Shown: positions 33,096-45,001 of the stretch, piece after piece | Position numbering within the stretch: position 1 is the stretch's first letter | Layout of the letters: every line of letters begins with the position of its first letter | Source: Linnemannia schmuckeri | Lineage: Eukaryota > Mortierellomycota > Mortierellomycetes > Mortierellales > Mortierellaceae | Reading direction: 5' to 3' | DNA length: 64,000 nt | Assembly (NCBI GenBank): GCA_029449235.1 | Contig: JANATG010000014.1 | Span: 992,001 to 1,056,000, forward strand | Position numbers and translations under genes: made by a program | The notes under the pieces: generated by a model | Seen by the model: only the letters and a program-made list of their open reading frames with translations | The model's database searches: none | Told to the model about the DNA's origin: nothing

Positions 33096-35051
33096 ATGCA
33101 ACATTCACCTTCTGCAATATTCTTCCAGACCCCAGAGCTCCGCGCTCTTTTGTCGACCTTCCTCACAAAAAAGTCCATCGCCCGCCTCGCAAAGACATGT
33201 CATCGCCTTCGCAACTCATTCGTCCCCCTTCTCTGGCGAGATCTCGCATTCACAGCCGACAAAAAAGTCGAAACCTCTCTCCAAGAACTAATGAACTTGG
33301 GTCGGCGAGCCAAGTTTGTTTCGAGTCTTATTATTACAAGTAGTTATTTGGTCATGTATATCAACGGGCTGAGGGACGACGCTTCCTCGGCGTCGGCAGA
33401 TCCTACGGCCTTCTTGGTTGAGCGTCCGCCTTGGCTTCCGGTGCCAGACCCGCACTATTGTCTTCCTGCCAAGTTTTATCCGATGAACCGACTTACACGT
33501 CTCGACTGCTCCTTAGATGGAGGGCTTCAGGACCATTATATCGCTCGTGTCGCCCGAATTGAAATTCAGTACCCGACCCAAGAGCTTGCCCAGCTATGCT
33601 GGTTGATTCAGCTGAATCCTGGTCTTACCCACGTCTCGCTGCGGTCGGTCTACTTTCAATCATCCCTCGAAGTCAGGAGCCTGGCGCGCGCCATCAACAG
33701 CTTAGAGCAGCTCTCTCGCCTAAGCATCGACAGCATCCCCTCCCGCGACAATTGGCGCCACGTCTACTGGACCATGTTTCTGTGCTGCAGTCCGTCGCTC
33801 GAGTCGCTTGTTATCGAAGCCGGAGAGGCGCCTACGGAGTTTGTGCCTCAGTTGACACCAGGGCCAGAGGACTTGGATGTGATGCTGGGACCTCTGCGGT
33901 TATATTCGGACACGGAGCCACGACGGAGTCTGCGACATCTCGTTCTGCCCATATCCAAACAGGCCGACATGTCGCTCTACTTTCATATTCTTCGACTGTG
34001 CCCACGACTCCAACGACTCGACCTGGTGCTGCTCGGGAGGCAAGAGAAGGAAATCAGGATGATCGGTCCATGGATTCAGCAGCACTGCCCTGAAGTCTCG
34101 ACAGTCAGGATCCGACAGGAGCTACCGTTCCATGTCGAGGATGTCGTGTTGGGGTTGCTGGCGGGACTCAACACTTCCTGGAACACGCTGCAGACGGTGT
34201 ACTATGAAAAGTTTGTTGAGGGTAAGGCAAGGAGCATGGTCAATATGGTCCACCAACATCATCGCACTTTGCGGGATGTCCGACTGATCGATGCTCGTAC
34301 TGTGTGTAGTGACGGCATCCGAGCGCTACTGACAACTTGTGCAGGTCTGGAGAGATTAGAGATTGTGAATGGTAAGGGCCCAACAGGACGTGTCGCTATT
34401 GAGGACTTGGTTGCCCAGCCCTGGGTGTGTCATGGATTACGGATCCTCCAGATGAGGGTCATCTGGGGCAAGTTTGAGGATCGATGCCCCTACTACCTTC
34501 AGGACCCCAATACGATCATGTCACAGAAGGACTTCGCACGATGGGTCTTGCTGGAAAAGTTTTACTTCCAGGTCGGAAGCATGACCAAGCTGGAGGTGTT
34601 GGGTCTGAAGGCATACCTTGCGGTCGATATCAACGACATCCCCGACCACGAACTGTACGACGGGATCGAGGACGACATGCGCGACAAGGCCGCGTTCCCT
34701 CAGCTCCTCACCTTAGGAAACGAGAAGACCGATCGGGTCGGATACCTGAACTATTTGTACCGACTCAAGAACCTACGCGAGCTCCGGGGTTCGGTTCATT
34801 TAGTCTCTGAGGAGATCGAGGAGACGTTCCGGCAGCGGGAAGTCGAATGGGTGGCGCGTCATTGGCCCCGGCTGAAGGTTATTGAGTTGATTCAGTACCA
34901 GGCTGCGAAACCTAAACGGATCAAGGGGAATACTCATTTGAACTGGTTGATGAAGCATTTACCTGGGATTGATATCCGTCGACCGCCGACTGGGCACGCA
35001 GTAATGGGGCGCAAGGACTATCTCCAGGAACATTTTGACGACTGTTTCTAG
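33096..35051 (+). CDS. F-box / leucine-rich protein, paralog of the gene at 19588
   Basis: A single exon of 651 residues. The frame is open from 32916, but the ATG at 33096 (CACCATGC) begins the protein proper. The F-box region is FFQTPELRALLSTFLTKKSI then LAKTCHRLRNSFVPLLWRDLAF. Blocks shared in order with the 19588 protein include LAQLCWLIQLNPGLTHVSL, RSLARAIN followed by SIDSIP, and WVLLEKFYFQVGSMTKLEVL. The family is the expanded F-box/LRR set of Mortierella-like fungi, presumed SCF adaptors with unknown substrates. The closing residues IKGNTHLNWLMKHLPGIDI align with the end of the paralog, which has an extra Lys-rich tail. No disruption is visible. Confidence 0.88.
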   Translation: MQHSPSAIFFQTPELRALLSTFLTKKSIARLAKTCHRLRNSFVPLLWRDLAFTADKKVETSLQELMNLGRRAKFVSSLIITSSYLVMYINGLRDDASSASADPTAFLVERPPWLPVPDPHYCLPAKFYPMNRLTRLDCSLDGGLQDHYIARVARIEIQYPTQELAQLCWLIQLNPGLTHVSLRSVYFQSSLEVRSLARAINSLEQLSRLSIDSIPSRDNWRHVYWTMFLCCSPSLESLVIEAGEAPTEFVPQLTPGPEDLDVMLGPLRLYSDTEPRRSLRHLVLPISKQADMSLYFHILRLCPRLQRLDLVLLGRQEKEIRMIGPWIQQHCPEVSTVRIRQELPFHVEDVVLGLLAGLNTSWNTLQTVYYEKFVEGKARSMVNMVHQHHRTLRDVRLIDARTVCSDGIRALLTTCAGLERLEIVNGKGPTGRVAIEDLVAQPWVCHGLRILQMRVIWGKFEDRCPYYLQDPNTIMSQKDFARWVLLEKFYFQVGSMTKLEVLGLKAYLAVDINDIPDHELYDGIEDDMRDKAAFPQLLTLGNEKTDRVGYLNYLYRLKNLRELRGSVHLVSEEIEETFRQREVEWVARHWPRLKVIELIQYQAAKPKRIKGNTHLNWLMKHLPGIDIRRPPTGHAVMGRKDYLQEHFDDCF

Positions 35052-35072
35052 TTTTGTGGAGGGCAAAGAGTT

Positions 35073-35107
<35 letters not shown>

Positions 35108-35395
35108 CATTTGATAGCGCAAAATTAAGAGCGTCGTTCTTTTCGCTCATGGATCCACATTAACTTTCTTGTGGGAGACATGAATCGAGAAAAACTTTAT
35201 TCAAGGTTTTTTTGTCAATTAGCGTTAGTCGTCTCAGACATGTCCTTTTCCTTTTCTTCTGGATGAATGAACCAAAAACAACAACAAATAGCAACCAAAA
35301 TTTGAGCGCAAATTAATTACTTTTCAGTTCCTTGGGTGCTGCATAAACTGAGGCACCTACAAGCAAAACAAAATCGCATGTTGTTTTTGTTTCTC
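35052..35395. other. Convergent 3' region with poly-T run
   Basis: Between the stop of the plus-strand F-box gene and the stop of a minus-strand gene. It holds a 33-base poly-T run at 35075-35107. No gene is seen. Confidence 0.6.
35075..35107. repeat. Poly-T tract of 33 bases
   Basis: A homopolymer run 24 bases after the F-box stop codon. Confidence 0.9.
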
Positions 35396-35697
35396 CTAGT
35401 TTTTCATCTCCGTGTAGATTCTTTGCATAAGTAGGTGGTGCATTGCTTGCGCCTGCACCGGCACGCTACTTTTAGCACCGTTCGTAGCCGTAGTCGTAGA
35501 CGCAGTAGCGATGGCGAGGGCTGCAACAGCTGCAGTATCAGCAGTTGAGGTGGTACTCTCGCGTGATCGCTGTGACCGCGTGATCCCGAAATCGACCAGG
35601 GCGTAAATGGGGACGATCAGGCCTAGGAGGTACATGACCACGAACGTGATCCTATCCGACGTCTTTTCATCCAACTATTTATCCACACCATAACCGC

Positions 35698-35732
<35 letters not shown>

Positions 35733-37023
35733 GATCCAGTAAAGTGTAAAGGTAAAGATGTTAGCGCCTGGGACATAACGAATTCCATGTCTCAACATTA
35801 GAGCTCTACCCTTCTCTTTCAACACACAAGAAATCCTGAGTGAAAAGAAGAAAAAAGGGGTAACTTACGGCGCAAGCAAAGAGGATGCCGAGAGTACTGA
35901 TGAATGTATACAGGATAGCGGCCCATTTGGTGCGGACCATGTTGCGTTGTTCTTCGACGGCACGTGCTTCTGTTGACTGTACGGATGCGCGGAGGAACAT
36001 TTCGATGGCTGGGCAGGGTATAGGTGCAACTCCCGCGTGTGGTCCATGATGATGAGTTGTTGTGGCAGCAGAAGGTCCTTGTTCGTGCGGTCGAGAAGGG
36101 TTTGAACTGTCACAACCACATGAACACTTGAGGAGGTATGAAAAGTGTTGAAAATGAGGTATAGGCTGTTGATGTAGGTGCTGGTATTGCTGATTATGGT
36201 GGTGAGGTTGATGAGACGAGTACGAAGGGGCAATCCCAGGTCCAGGCGCGAGTGGCGGGTGATACTGGTGGTTTTGAAAGTATGGGTGCAAATTATTGTG
36301 CAGGTCGTTGTCGTAATGGTACCAGTGATGGTTATTCGTATCACCCTGTTGCTGTTGCTCTAGCTGATGGTGCTGGTGATTAGTGTCCTTGTCGATGTAG
36401 TTGTTCTGGTAGTCCTGGTATGTTTGCTTCTGCTGTTGGTAGGTAAACTGAGTGGGAGTTACTGTTATGTTTCCTCCAGATAAGAGTGCGGGATCCTGTT
36501 GCAAAAGTTCATCCCGATAAGCCTGTGCACGTTCAATTGCAAGTTGTAAAGAATCCAGGATTTTAAATCGCTCGTCTCTGCCCATATGGTCGACGTATAT
36601 CTTTGTCGGTACCGTGATTAGGGTTGAAAGGTCGACTGAAGTTCGAATGGTGGCTGTTGTTGTTGTGGTGGTTGTGGCTGCGGTCATTGGGCTGTTGTCT
36701 GAACACGGCCTTGTGGGCTCTGATCTAGTGTTCTGCAGGAGGAGATGTGGGTCATTGTTCTGGCGACGAGGCGGAAGCAGAGGAGGGAGGAGCGGGTGAA
36801 AGATGGTTTGCTTTTGTGGTTGCTGCTGTTCCCGTTGGTATTGGTGTGGGTATTGATTGCGTTGGATTAACTGTGCGCGGACTAGAGGTAATGGCGACGG
36901 TGGTATTGACAATGACGATGACAATCGCTCTGTTGCTGTAGTATTAGTTTCGAGAGACTGACACTTTATAGGAGGAGGAGTAGTCGCACTCTCGTCCGGT
37001 GGTGGTGAAGGTAATGAGAACAT
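35396..37023 (-). CDS. Gln/His-rich protein with two C-terminal membrane helices, unknown family
   Basis: Exons 35869-37023 and 35396-35674 join in phase 0 across a 194-base intron (GTAAGT...TAG) and give 477 residues from the ATG at 37023. The N-terminal 330 residues are Pro/Thr/Gln/His-rich. One ordered-looking segment (YVDHMGRDERFKILDSLQLA then IERAQAYRDELLQQ) sits in the middle. Near the C-terminus a short helix (ASVQSTEARAVEEQRNMVRT) leads into two hydrophobic segments: AAILYTFISTLGILFACA, split from the next exon, and FVVMYLLGLIVPIYALVDFG. The tail is Ser/Thr/Ala-rich. I do not recognise the family. The frame stays open without ATG for 112 codons upstream of 37023 (to TAA 37357-37359) and has a good acceptor there (TTCTTTTCTAG near 37190), so the true start may lie in an upstream exon. 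Confidence 0.68.
35699..35731. repeat. Poly-A tract of 33 bases inside an intron
   Basis: Lies in the intron 35675-35868 of the two-helix membrane protein gene; in the transcript it reads as poly-U. Confidence 0.85.
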
Positions 37024-37400
37024 GGGTTTAGTATTTTTGTTGATGTTGGTGGTAATACTATTGGTATTGTTGACGTGAGAAAGAGTGGTAGAAACAATTG
37101 TATCCTCCTTGTTGATTCTGTTGTTTTTGTTGTTGGAGGAGGAGAAGAAAGAAGAAAAGAGGTTGGACAGATTGGGTTTGCTGGTTTCTAGAAAAGAAGT
37201 CGATCTTGAGGTAGAGAGAAAGTAGCGGCAACCTCTGTCACCACCATGTTGACATTGACGAGATGATGAAGGATCTCGAGGAGGAAGGAGCCGGGTGTTC
37301 GCATGGTGGTTGTTCCGACTCTCGTTATTGTTACAGTTGTTGCTGCTCTTACTATCTTATCCAAGGGGCTGCTGTTTGTGCTGGCTGCTGCTCTGATTGG

Positions 37401-37625
37401 TCATTTTTGCCGGACTGTATCCTTGTTGTTCTTGTTATAACTGCAGGCGTCCATCTTATATTCCGAATCTAGGTCCTGCATCCACGCATTTGTTCCTGCT
37501 CCTGCTGTTGGTGTCGGTATTTGTACAGCATCTGGGTTGAATGACAGCATCGCATGTTGTTTGTGAGGAGGACCATTAACAACAGCGGTAACATTGTTGT
37601 TCCATGAGAGCAGACCCAATTGCAT
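37401..37625 (-). other. Possible upstream coding exon of the two-helix membrane protein gene
   Basis: A 74-codon frame starting MQLGLLSWNNNVTAVV with ordinary protein composition lies just upstream of the open frame of the 35396-37023 gene. It could be the real first exon. I could not find a consensus donor with the right phase to join it, so the link is unproven. Confidence 0.35.
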
Positions 37626-38777
37626 TTTTTGTGGAAGCAGTAAATGGTGTTATTGCTTTGTGATGGTAGTTATCGACAAGGAAATTGGCTCTCTGGACGG
37701 GTAAGTATCCGCGTATCTGAGGTAGTAAGAAGAAGAAGATGAGCCATCGAGAGTCTTTTTTGGGAGTTTTTTTGATTCATTGACGAGTGCGTGGAAAAAA
37801 TAACAAAATAAACAAAACAATAAAAACGACTCCGTGGATCCACAAAGAGAATGAGAGCAGCTTGCTAGAGGACATTTATAGTTTGTGGGAATAATACAAA
37901 TACCGCGGGAAGAATAAATTAGAGAGTGATACAGTGTGTACCGGTAGGACAAAGATCTAACGGGATCATATCAGGACAAGGAAATATTCGACATCATATG
38001 TGTTGGAAAAACAAAGGCGATCCCTGATCAGCCTGGCTCTTTGACGGTCCTTTTAATGGTCGTTTTATGGTAGTTAGTAAAGAGTACGTCGCTGCGCGAA
38101 GAGAATAATGACGCGTGAAAGAGAGAGTGAGAGAGTGCTCCTCCCTTTGTCAGTTGTGTGTGTGTGTGCGAGGGAATCAGTGAGCCAAGGGGATGCATAG
38201 AAAGCAGAGAAAAAAAAAGGAAGTAAAAAGAAGACGCCACCAACTCTAATCTGCAATCCTCCTGGCGAGCTCTTATTGGTTCATCGTGGTTTGCAGCCGA
38301 AGAAGAGAGAAGTGTTCTTCTAAGAAGACCAAGGGAAAAATCATTGGTCCTTAAGGGTCTCCCTACTCCCAGCTCCCAACTACTGTAAGGGGACAACAAC
38401 AAGCGTCGTTTCCCCTCGTGCCACTTGTGCTCCCTGTCAATCGATTCGAATCGAACAAAAAACAGGTGTCGAGTGAGAATCGAGCGAAAATTTGTGTGCC
38501 ACCACTCACCCAGTCGACTTGTATTAAGTCCATCATCGTTTTCGTTCCTTTTTCTTTTTTTCATCATCATCATCAACTCCACCTTCCCTTCTCCCCTCCT
38601 CCCTTCTTGTTCTCCTCCTTCCCCTGTTTGCTGCTTTATTGCACAACCTGTCTTGCTCCCTTCGCCCCTTCTGTACTCTGGCTTTGACCTGACTCTTTCC
38701 TCTTCCCACAAAAAACAACTCCGTGTTTATTCTGCCCTCCTTCTTCGTCCTCTCTTATTACCCTTCTGATCAGCTTC
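37626..38777. other. Divergent upstream region
   Basis: Lies between the minus-strand membrane protein gene and the plus-strand multi-KH gene. From about 38560 it is a pyrimidine-rich leader. A 227-codon minus frame (38028-38711) reads as charged low complexity opposite this leader and is not called. Confidence 0.5.
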
Positions 38778-41700
38778 ATGCTCGCTCACACCATGCTTCC
38801 TGAAAACACCATCGAAACCTCTTCCTCATCCGCTGCTGCCAAGATGCAAATGCTGCATCAGGCCCAGGACGAATCCGCTGCCGCCTCGTCTGCCGCCGCC
38901 ACTGCCACTGCTGCCGCCACCGCTGCCCTCGAGGACAGCGAGCCCGATGTCGAGACTGTCTCTATCAAGCAGGCCACCCCTCGTAAGGTCCAGAGCCTCG
39001 ACCTCGATTCTATTTCCATGTTCCCCTCCCTCGGCTCCTCCTCTGCTGCCCCCCGCGCCGCTGCTACCACCGCTACCTGGGGTGCTCGTACAAAGTCGAC
39101 TGCCGGCAAGTTGGGTGCCGTTGGTGATCAGCGCCGTACTCCTGCTGCTGCTGCAGCCGCCGCTGCCGCTACTGCTGCTCCTCGTGTCTCTGGGTCTGGA
39201 AACATTCAGGAGCGTATGCAGATCCCCTCGATCCAGGTTCCTGGCTTTGGAAAGTCGACTGTCGGTGATCATGTCAAGGCCGCAATGGCCTCCTCGGGTG
39301 CCCGTATCGAATCGACTACCTCTCAGGCTACTGGTTTGACCACCTTCTTGATCTCTGGAAAGCCTGAAGCTGTCGCCAAGGCCCGTCTTGCCCTCCGTTC
39401 TAGCTTTGCCAAGAAGGTACTTTTCGAATGCTTTTTTCGCGAAGGGTTGTTTTGTTATTGTTGTTTTTATTTTTGTTTTCTCCACAGGTGTGCGTTTTTG
39501 ATCGTGTGAAAATAGCAGATCGGAATGAAGAGAAATACAGAGCACAGAAAAAAGAGTGGAAAAAGAGGAGGAGGAGGGCTACTCTAGTGTAATGCAAAAG
39601 GCAAGTGATGAAAAATATACAACTGGAATGAGAACTATAGTATTGCAAAGAGAACAGAAAAGGCGATCATTGAAAAAGACGAAAAACATAATACCAAAAA
39701 AAAAGTAGTAGCTTTCTTCGACCATAATCTTAAAAAAAAGGAAAATCGTTGTCTTGTGCAGCCAATGAGAAAGAAGCTAAAAGAGAAAAGGGAAAAAGAA
39801 GGGGCGGAAAGGAAAGGGGGTCAAGGAAAAGGAAATAGAAGCAAAGTAAAAAAAAGGTGGGGGGATCTTCGATGGGAAGAAGGAAAGGGGATTCAGGAGA
39901 CATTTTTAAACACTTTGTGAAAAGTAACGCACATCTAACCGATCTTATTCTTCTTCTCGCCCCTATTTTCTTACCTTCACATCCCTTAGGAAACCATCAA
40001 GTACCTTGTCCCCTCGTCTGCTCGCCCCCATCTCCTCGGATCCAAGGGCCGCACCTTGAACGCCATCCAGACTAAGACTGGTGTCCAGATCAACATCCCC
40101 CGCCGCAAGGAGGGAGAGACCACCTTCGAGCCCGCTACTCTCAACGAGGATGACTTGGATGCCGAAGAGGAGATGGTCCCCATCGACATTGAGGGTGATG
40201 TCGAGTCCATCAAGGCCGCCAAGGAAGAGATTGAATCCATCATTAGCAAGGTAAGACCCATAATCATGATTGTAACATGTAAGGAGTATTCAGCATTCGT
40301 GGAGCACAGGGATAGGAGAGATTGAGTAACAAAGAAAAAAGGACAGATTGAAGAAGATATAATGGGGGAACTTGAAGGGATAACCTGAAAGGGGAAAGAG
40401 GCCCAAAAAAACTAACAGCGAATTCTCGCTTAATATCAATTTAACTTCAATAGGCCTGCAGGATTACATACCGCTTGACCACTGTCCCCGCCACCTACTA
40501 TCCCTTCATTGCTGGCGCACGCAACGTCAATATCCAGGCCATCCAGCAGGAGACTAACACCAGGATCAACATGCCCTTCCATGTCTCCTCCCAGGACGAC
40601 GAGGACGACGAGGATGCCAAGGACACTGCCATCGTCATCCAGGGCGACCGCAAGAGCATTCGCAAGGCCATCGAGCGCATCGAGGATCACTACAGGGAGA
40701 TCGAGCGCACCACTCGTGTCATGACAATTAACATTCCCAAGCGCCAGCACCGCTTCTTGGTCGGCACCAAGGGTGTCCACATCAACGAGATCCACGCCGC
40801 CACCGGATGCACCATCGAAATCCCTCCTGTCGACTCTACCTCCGACTCGATCGTTGTTCGTGGACCCGAGGCCGAGTTAATCCCTGCCTTGACCTTGATT
40901 ATGGAGAAGGCCAACAGCTCCCAGGTCGAGTCTGTTGATGTCACCGTCATCCACAAGCCCGTTGCTGGCAAGAACAAGACTGAGCACGCCCGTCACGTCA
41001 CCAAGTACTTGAGCGCCCGCAACAAGTTGCGCAAGATCGAGCAGGATCACGAAGGCGTCCAAATCAGCGTCCCCAGAACCGAGGGTCAGACCGCTGTCAC
41101 TATCGAGATTGTTGCCAAGTCCCGCTCCGAGGTCGAGGCTGCTCGCGCTAAGGTCCAGGAGGCTGTTAAGGCCATGACGCCCGTTCTCTTTGACACTGTA
41201 CAGGTCGAGCCCCTCTTGCACCGCCACATTGTCGGTCGCAAGGGCCAGAACATCAACCGTCTCCGTGAGACCCACGGTGTCGAGGTCATTGTCCCCGACT
41301 CGAACAGTGACTCGCACGAGATCATCCTTGTCTTTGAGGCCCAGGAGGGCGTTGATGCCTCGGATGTTGCCAAGATTCGCGCTGCCTTGGAGGCCGCCAA
41401 GCAGGAGGTCGACAAGCTCGCCAACGACGCCACCGATTTCAGCACCAAGATCCTCTCTGTCCCTGCCCGTCTCCACCGCAATGTCATTGGAACCAAGGGA
41501 TCGACTTTGAACGCCATCATGGGTCTTGAGCCCACCACCTCTGTCCGTCTTGGTCTTCCCCGCGCTGGCTCGGCTGATGTTACCAAGAAGGCTGGTACCC
41601 CTGCCCTGACCGAGGACTCGATCGTCATCAAGGGACCCAAGGACGAGGTTGAGCGCGTTGCTCGCGAGATCCTCGCCTTGGTCGAGGAGACCAAGCACCA

Positions 41701-43471
41701 ACAGGTCATGAACTCATACACCGTCACCTTTGACATCCCCGCCACCGCTTCTCCTCACGTGATCGGAAAGGGAGGTGCCAACATCAACAAGTTGACTGAG
41801 CAGTTCCAAGTCAAGTTTGACTTGAATGACCGTGCCGCCGGTGCCGACGACAAGACCAAGAAGAAGACTGGTAACGAGACCATGGAGGTCACCATCCAAG
41901 GAGTCAAGAAGAACGTTGAGACTGCCAAGGAGACCATCATCAAGATGGTCGAGCAGATTGCCGATGCCACCGTTGCCAAACTCAACATCCCTGTTGCTCA
42001 CCACAGCGCTTTGATCGGTGCCAAGGGCCACTATGTCCGCCGCCTTGAGGAGAAGTACGGAGTCCGCATCCAGTTCCCCAAGGCTGCCGATTTGGAGGAT
42101 GACGAAGACCAGTCCAAGTTGAACGTTGTCTTAGTCAGCGGAGGCAAGAAGGGTGTCCAGGGTGCCAAGGAGGAGCTCCTCGAGTTGCTCGACTACGAGA
42201 AGGAGAATAACAACACCCTCGAGTTGGTCGTCGAGCCCAAGATGTTGCCCCATATTGTCGGACGTAGCGGAGCCAAGATCAACGAAATCCAGGAGTCCTC
42301 CCAGACCCGCATTGACATTCGTCGCTCGACCGACTCTGACGAAAAGGCTGAGGTTCGCTTGGTCATCAACGGTTCCAAGGCCGGCTTGAAGCAGGCCCAG
42401 AAGGCCATCCAGGAGATTATCGAGGCCCAAAAGTCGCAAGTTGAGGAGCTTGTCGAGATCAACAACAAGCACCACAAGATCTTGATTGGTCAGGGTGGAT
42501 CAACCTTGCGCGAGATCATCGCCAAGGCTGGTGGTCCCTCGGAGATGTCTGCTCAGGCTGGTTTAGTGAAGTTCCAGAGCAACAACAACGCCGTTTTGTT
42601 GAAAGGAGACAAGACTATTGTCGAGAAGATCAAGGCCGAGATGTTGGCCATGGTCGCCGAGCAGGACAGCTGGACCACCATCTCGATCCAGATCCCCGCT
42701 TCCCAGCACCGTCAGGTCATTGGGCCCCAATTCTCGCACGTCAAGGAGATTGAGAACCGCCACAATGTCCGCATCCAGTTCCCTAACAACAAGAACAAGA
42801 AGGAGGGTGGCAAGGATGCCGAGGTTACTTCTGACAATGCTGCCAACGAGCGCGTCACCATTAAGGGTCTCCGCGAGAACTGCGAAAAGGCCAAGATCGA
42901 CCTCGAGGCCAGGATCAAGAGCTCTGCCAGCCGCTCGTTTAGCATCCCCAAGCGTTACCGCCAGGCTGTCTTTGGCGATGGTGTCTGGAAGTATCGCAAC
43001 GAGTTCAACGTCGTTGTTGTCTTGCCCCGTGGTGAGGGTGGTCGTAACAACGGAGCCAACAAGCGCATCGATGCCGATGAGGACCAGGTCACCCACGGTT
43101 TGACCGACGGTCTCTCCTGGGAGCTGTACGACTTGTCTGGACCTGCCGAGGAGGGTGATGAAGCCCAGTACACTGTCCAGTTGCAGGGGACCGAGACTGC
43201 TTGCGAGGCTGTGGAGAAGCGCCTCCAGAGCTTGTTGGAGAAGGCTCGCGCCTCTACCCACGTCCTCAAGATCCGTGTCCCCACGACCTACCACGGATTG
43301 ATTATTGGATCGGGAGGTAACAACATCAAGCAGATCGAGGCTGAGTCTGGAACTTCAACCAAGATTGCTCGCGGCGAAGAGTTGATCACCATCACTGGAC
43401 CCAAGGAGGGCGTTGAGAAGGCCAAGTTGGCCATTCTTCGCGTCGTCAACAGCTCCGAGAAGCGCGCTTAA
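38778..43471 (+). CDS. Multi-KH-domain RNA-binding protein, vigilin / Scp160 type
   Basis: Three exons, 38778-39416, 39990-40250 and 40454-43471, all joined in phase 0, give 1305 residues. The N-terminus is Ala/Ser-rich. A long series of KH domains follows. Canonical GxxG loops are visible in order: GSKG (about residue 230), GTKG (about 404), GRKG (about 561), GTKG (about 646), GKGG, GAKG, GRSG, GQGG and finally GSGG. Several further repeats have degenerate loops (for example GARN, GPQF and GDGV), as is usual in Scp160/vigilin. The length is close to yeast Scp160 (1222). Vigilins bind mRNA and associate with polysomes and the ER; in yeast Scp160 acts in ploidy maintenance and translation. Strong codon bias leaves long antisense frames open, which suggests high expression. 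ATGs at 38778 and 38793 are both possible starts. Intron 1 is long (573 bases) and purine-rich. Confidence 0.93.
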
Positions 43472-44863
43472 GCTAAGGGAGGCTTGAGTAGCAGTTATCA
43501 AGGAGTATGTATACAACTACCTTTTTTCTAGATATTAATTAATTATGGGCGGGTTTCTTTTTTTTTGTCCTCCACCCCTGAAGCAACAGAGTAGCCATTC
43601 AGCTATTTCGCTCTTTTTTTCTTACCGAAAACGCAGTAGCGCTCTTTTCTTGTAAATATAGTTTTTGGAATAACAACCCCCCCTCTTCCATCGTCCATTC
43701 AATTTTCTATCCCCTTATTTTGCTTCTTTCTAAATGGATCGAGATCTTTTGTACCCTGAAGATTCGGAGTGGTGCGTTCTATTCCCATCACATCGACCCA
43801 TTGACAAGTTGACTCAGGGCTTTAGGGACTGAGAAAAAGAAGAGGCACGACGACGGGGAGAGAGTAGACAAGGGTTTGATGGCAATTGCAATTGGAAAAT
43901 GGCGAAGTGGCGTCCCTGTCTCTTATTTTCGCGTTATGAAATGTAATTCTGCGCTATTGTCAAAGTAGTAACCCCCTTTTTTTCTCCATTTGACGATTTA
44001 ATCCGTCTGTCAGCCTTCGTGTTAATGCAAAATAGGTACTGTTCGAATTAGGGTCTTCCTATTTTCCTCCCACCTTCATGCATAAGGGAACTCAAAAATT
44101 GAAAGATGGGCTAGGAATGGTAATTTTGATCAACTTTGATACGGAACCTTTTTTTTTTTTTTTTTTTTACTAAAACACCACTGATCAGTGGTTGGCAACA
44201 GGTGAGTCGGTGATCATCGATCAATCGCAGCAACAGGGATGGCGAAGCGTCGATCACTTGCTTCATTCCTCTCGTATGTCTCTGTCGATTACAACCTTTC
44301 TATGGTATGCAAAGAATAGCCTTTATTCCTCGTCCCTCACCCCTCCCGCCCCTTTTTTCGCTCTTTCCACTGCGACCACCACTAGCTTACTCCATTACCG
44401 TTTCATTCACTCACCAGCCTCTACTCTTAACAATAATGGTATTGTTTGTCAGAGATCAACAAAAATGTGTATAAGCGGTACGGGCGGAGGAACCTGTTTG
44501 GGTCAAACGCGTATTTGCGGGTCTAGCAGGCGATGATTATTATTGGAAGAAGCTCGTAAAACGAACGAAAACGTTTAAACTGAATGAATAGTGTTGGGGT
44601 CGGACAAAACCTTCAAAAAAGAAAACCCTGTGCTCAGACAATACAATCGCTTGTGAACAGGCGTCTGAGAGCGAGAAAAGAGTAACAGGATGAAAGAATT
44701 TGAAGAGGAGCATGGCGGAATAAACGACATGGCAACTTCCCTCATTAACAGAGGCTTATTACTAACCCGATTCGGTGGACAAATTCACATATATGGCGGT
44801 GGAGAGACCTGTCTGCCCTCTTCACCCCCTACCCGTCAGCGAATTTTTTTCATGAATGAGCCT
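43472..44863. other. Intergenic region left of the transposon
   Basis: 3' region of the multi-KH gene, then sequence without supported genes, including a poly-T run near 44151-44168. Two short frames (44192-44536 and one beginning at 44690 that runs into the inverted repeat) show no recognisable protein. Confidence 0.5.
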
Positions 44864-44951
44864 ACACTCCTTTTCGGTGAAAAATCCACTTTTCATAGTA
44901 AATGTGGATCTTTTCCACTGAATTGAAAATATAAGGGCTGTTATTCAGTTT
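44864..44951 (+). repeat. Left terminal inverted repeat of the pogo-like element
   Basis: 88 bases starting acactccttttcggtgaaaa, identical to the reverse complement of 46952-47039. If the TA at 44863-44864 is target duplication, the repeat proper begins at 44865. Confidence 0.92.
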
Positions 44952-45001
44952 TGTGACAGCTTATCTGACGTTATATCCTCGCAGACTTTTCATCGGACAT
45001 C

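Noticed and set aside
38028..38711. 227-codon minus-strand frame upstream of the multi-KH gene
   Set aside because: Charged low complexity opposite a pyrimidine-rich leader; no domain, and the codon pattern is not gene-like.
40877..43294. Long minus-strand frames opposite the multi-KH gene (40877-41701, 42563-43294)
   Set aside because: They are mirror frames of a strongly codon-biased gene, with Leu/Asp/Gly-rich composition and no family resemblance.
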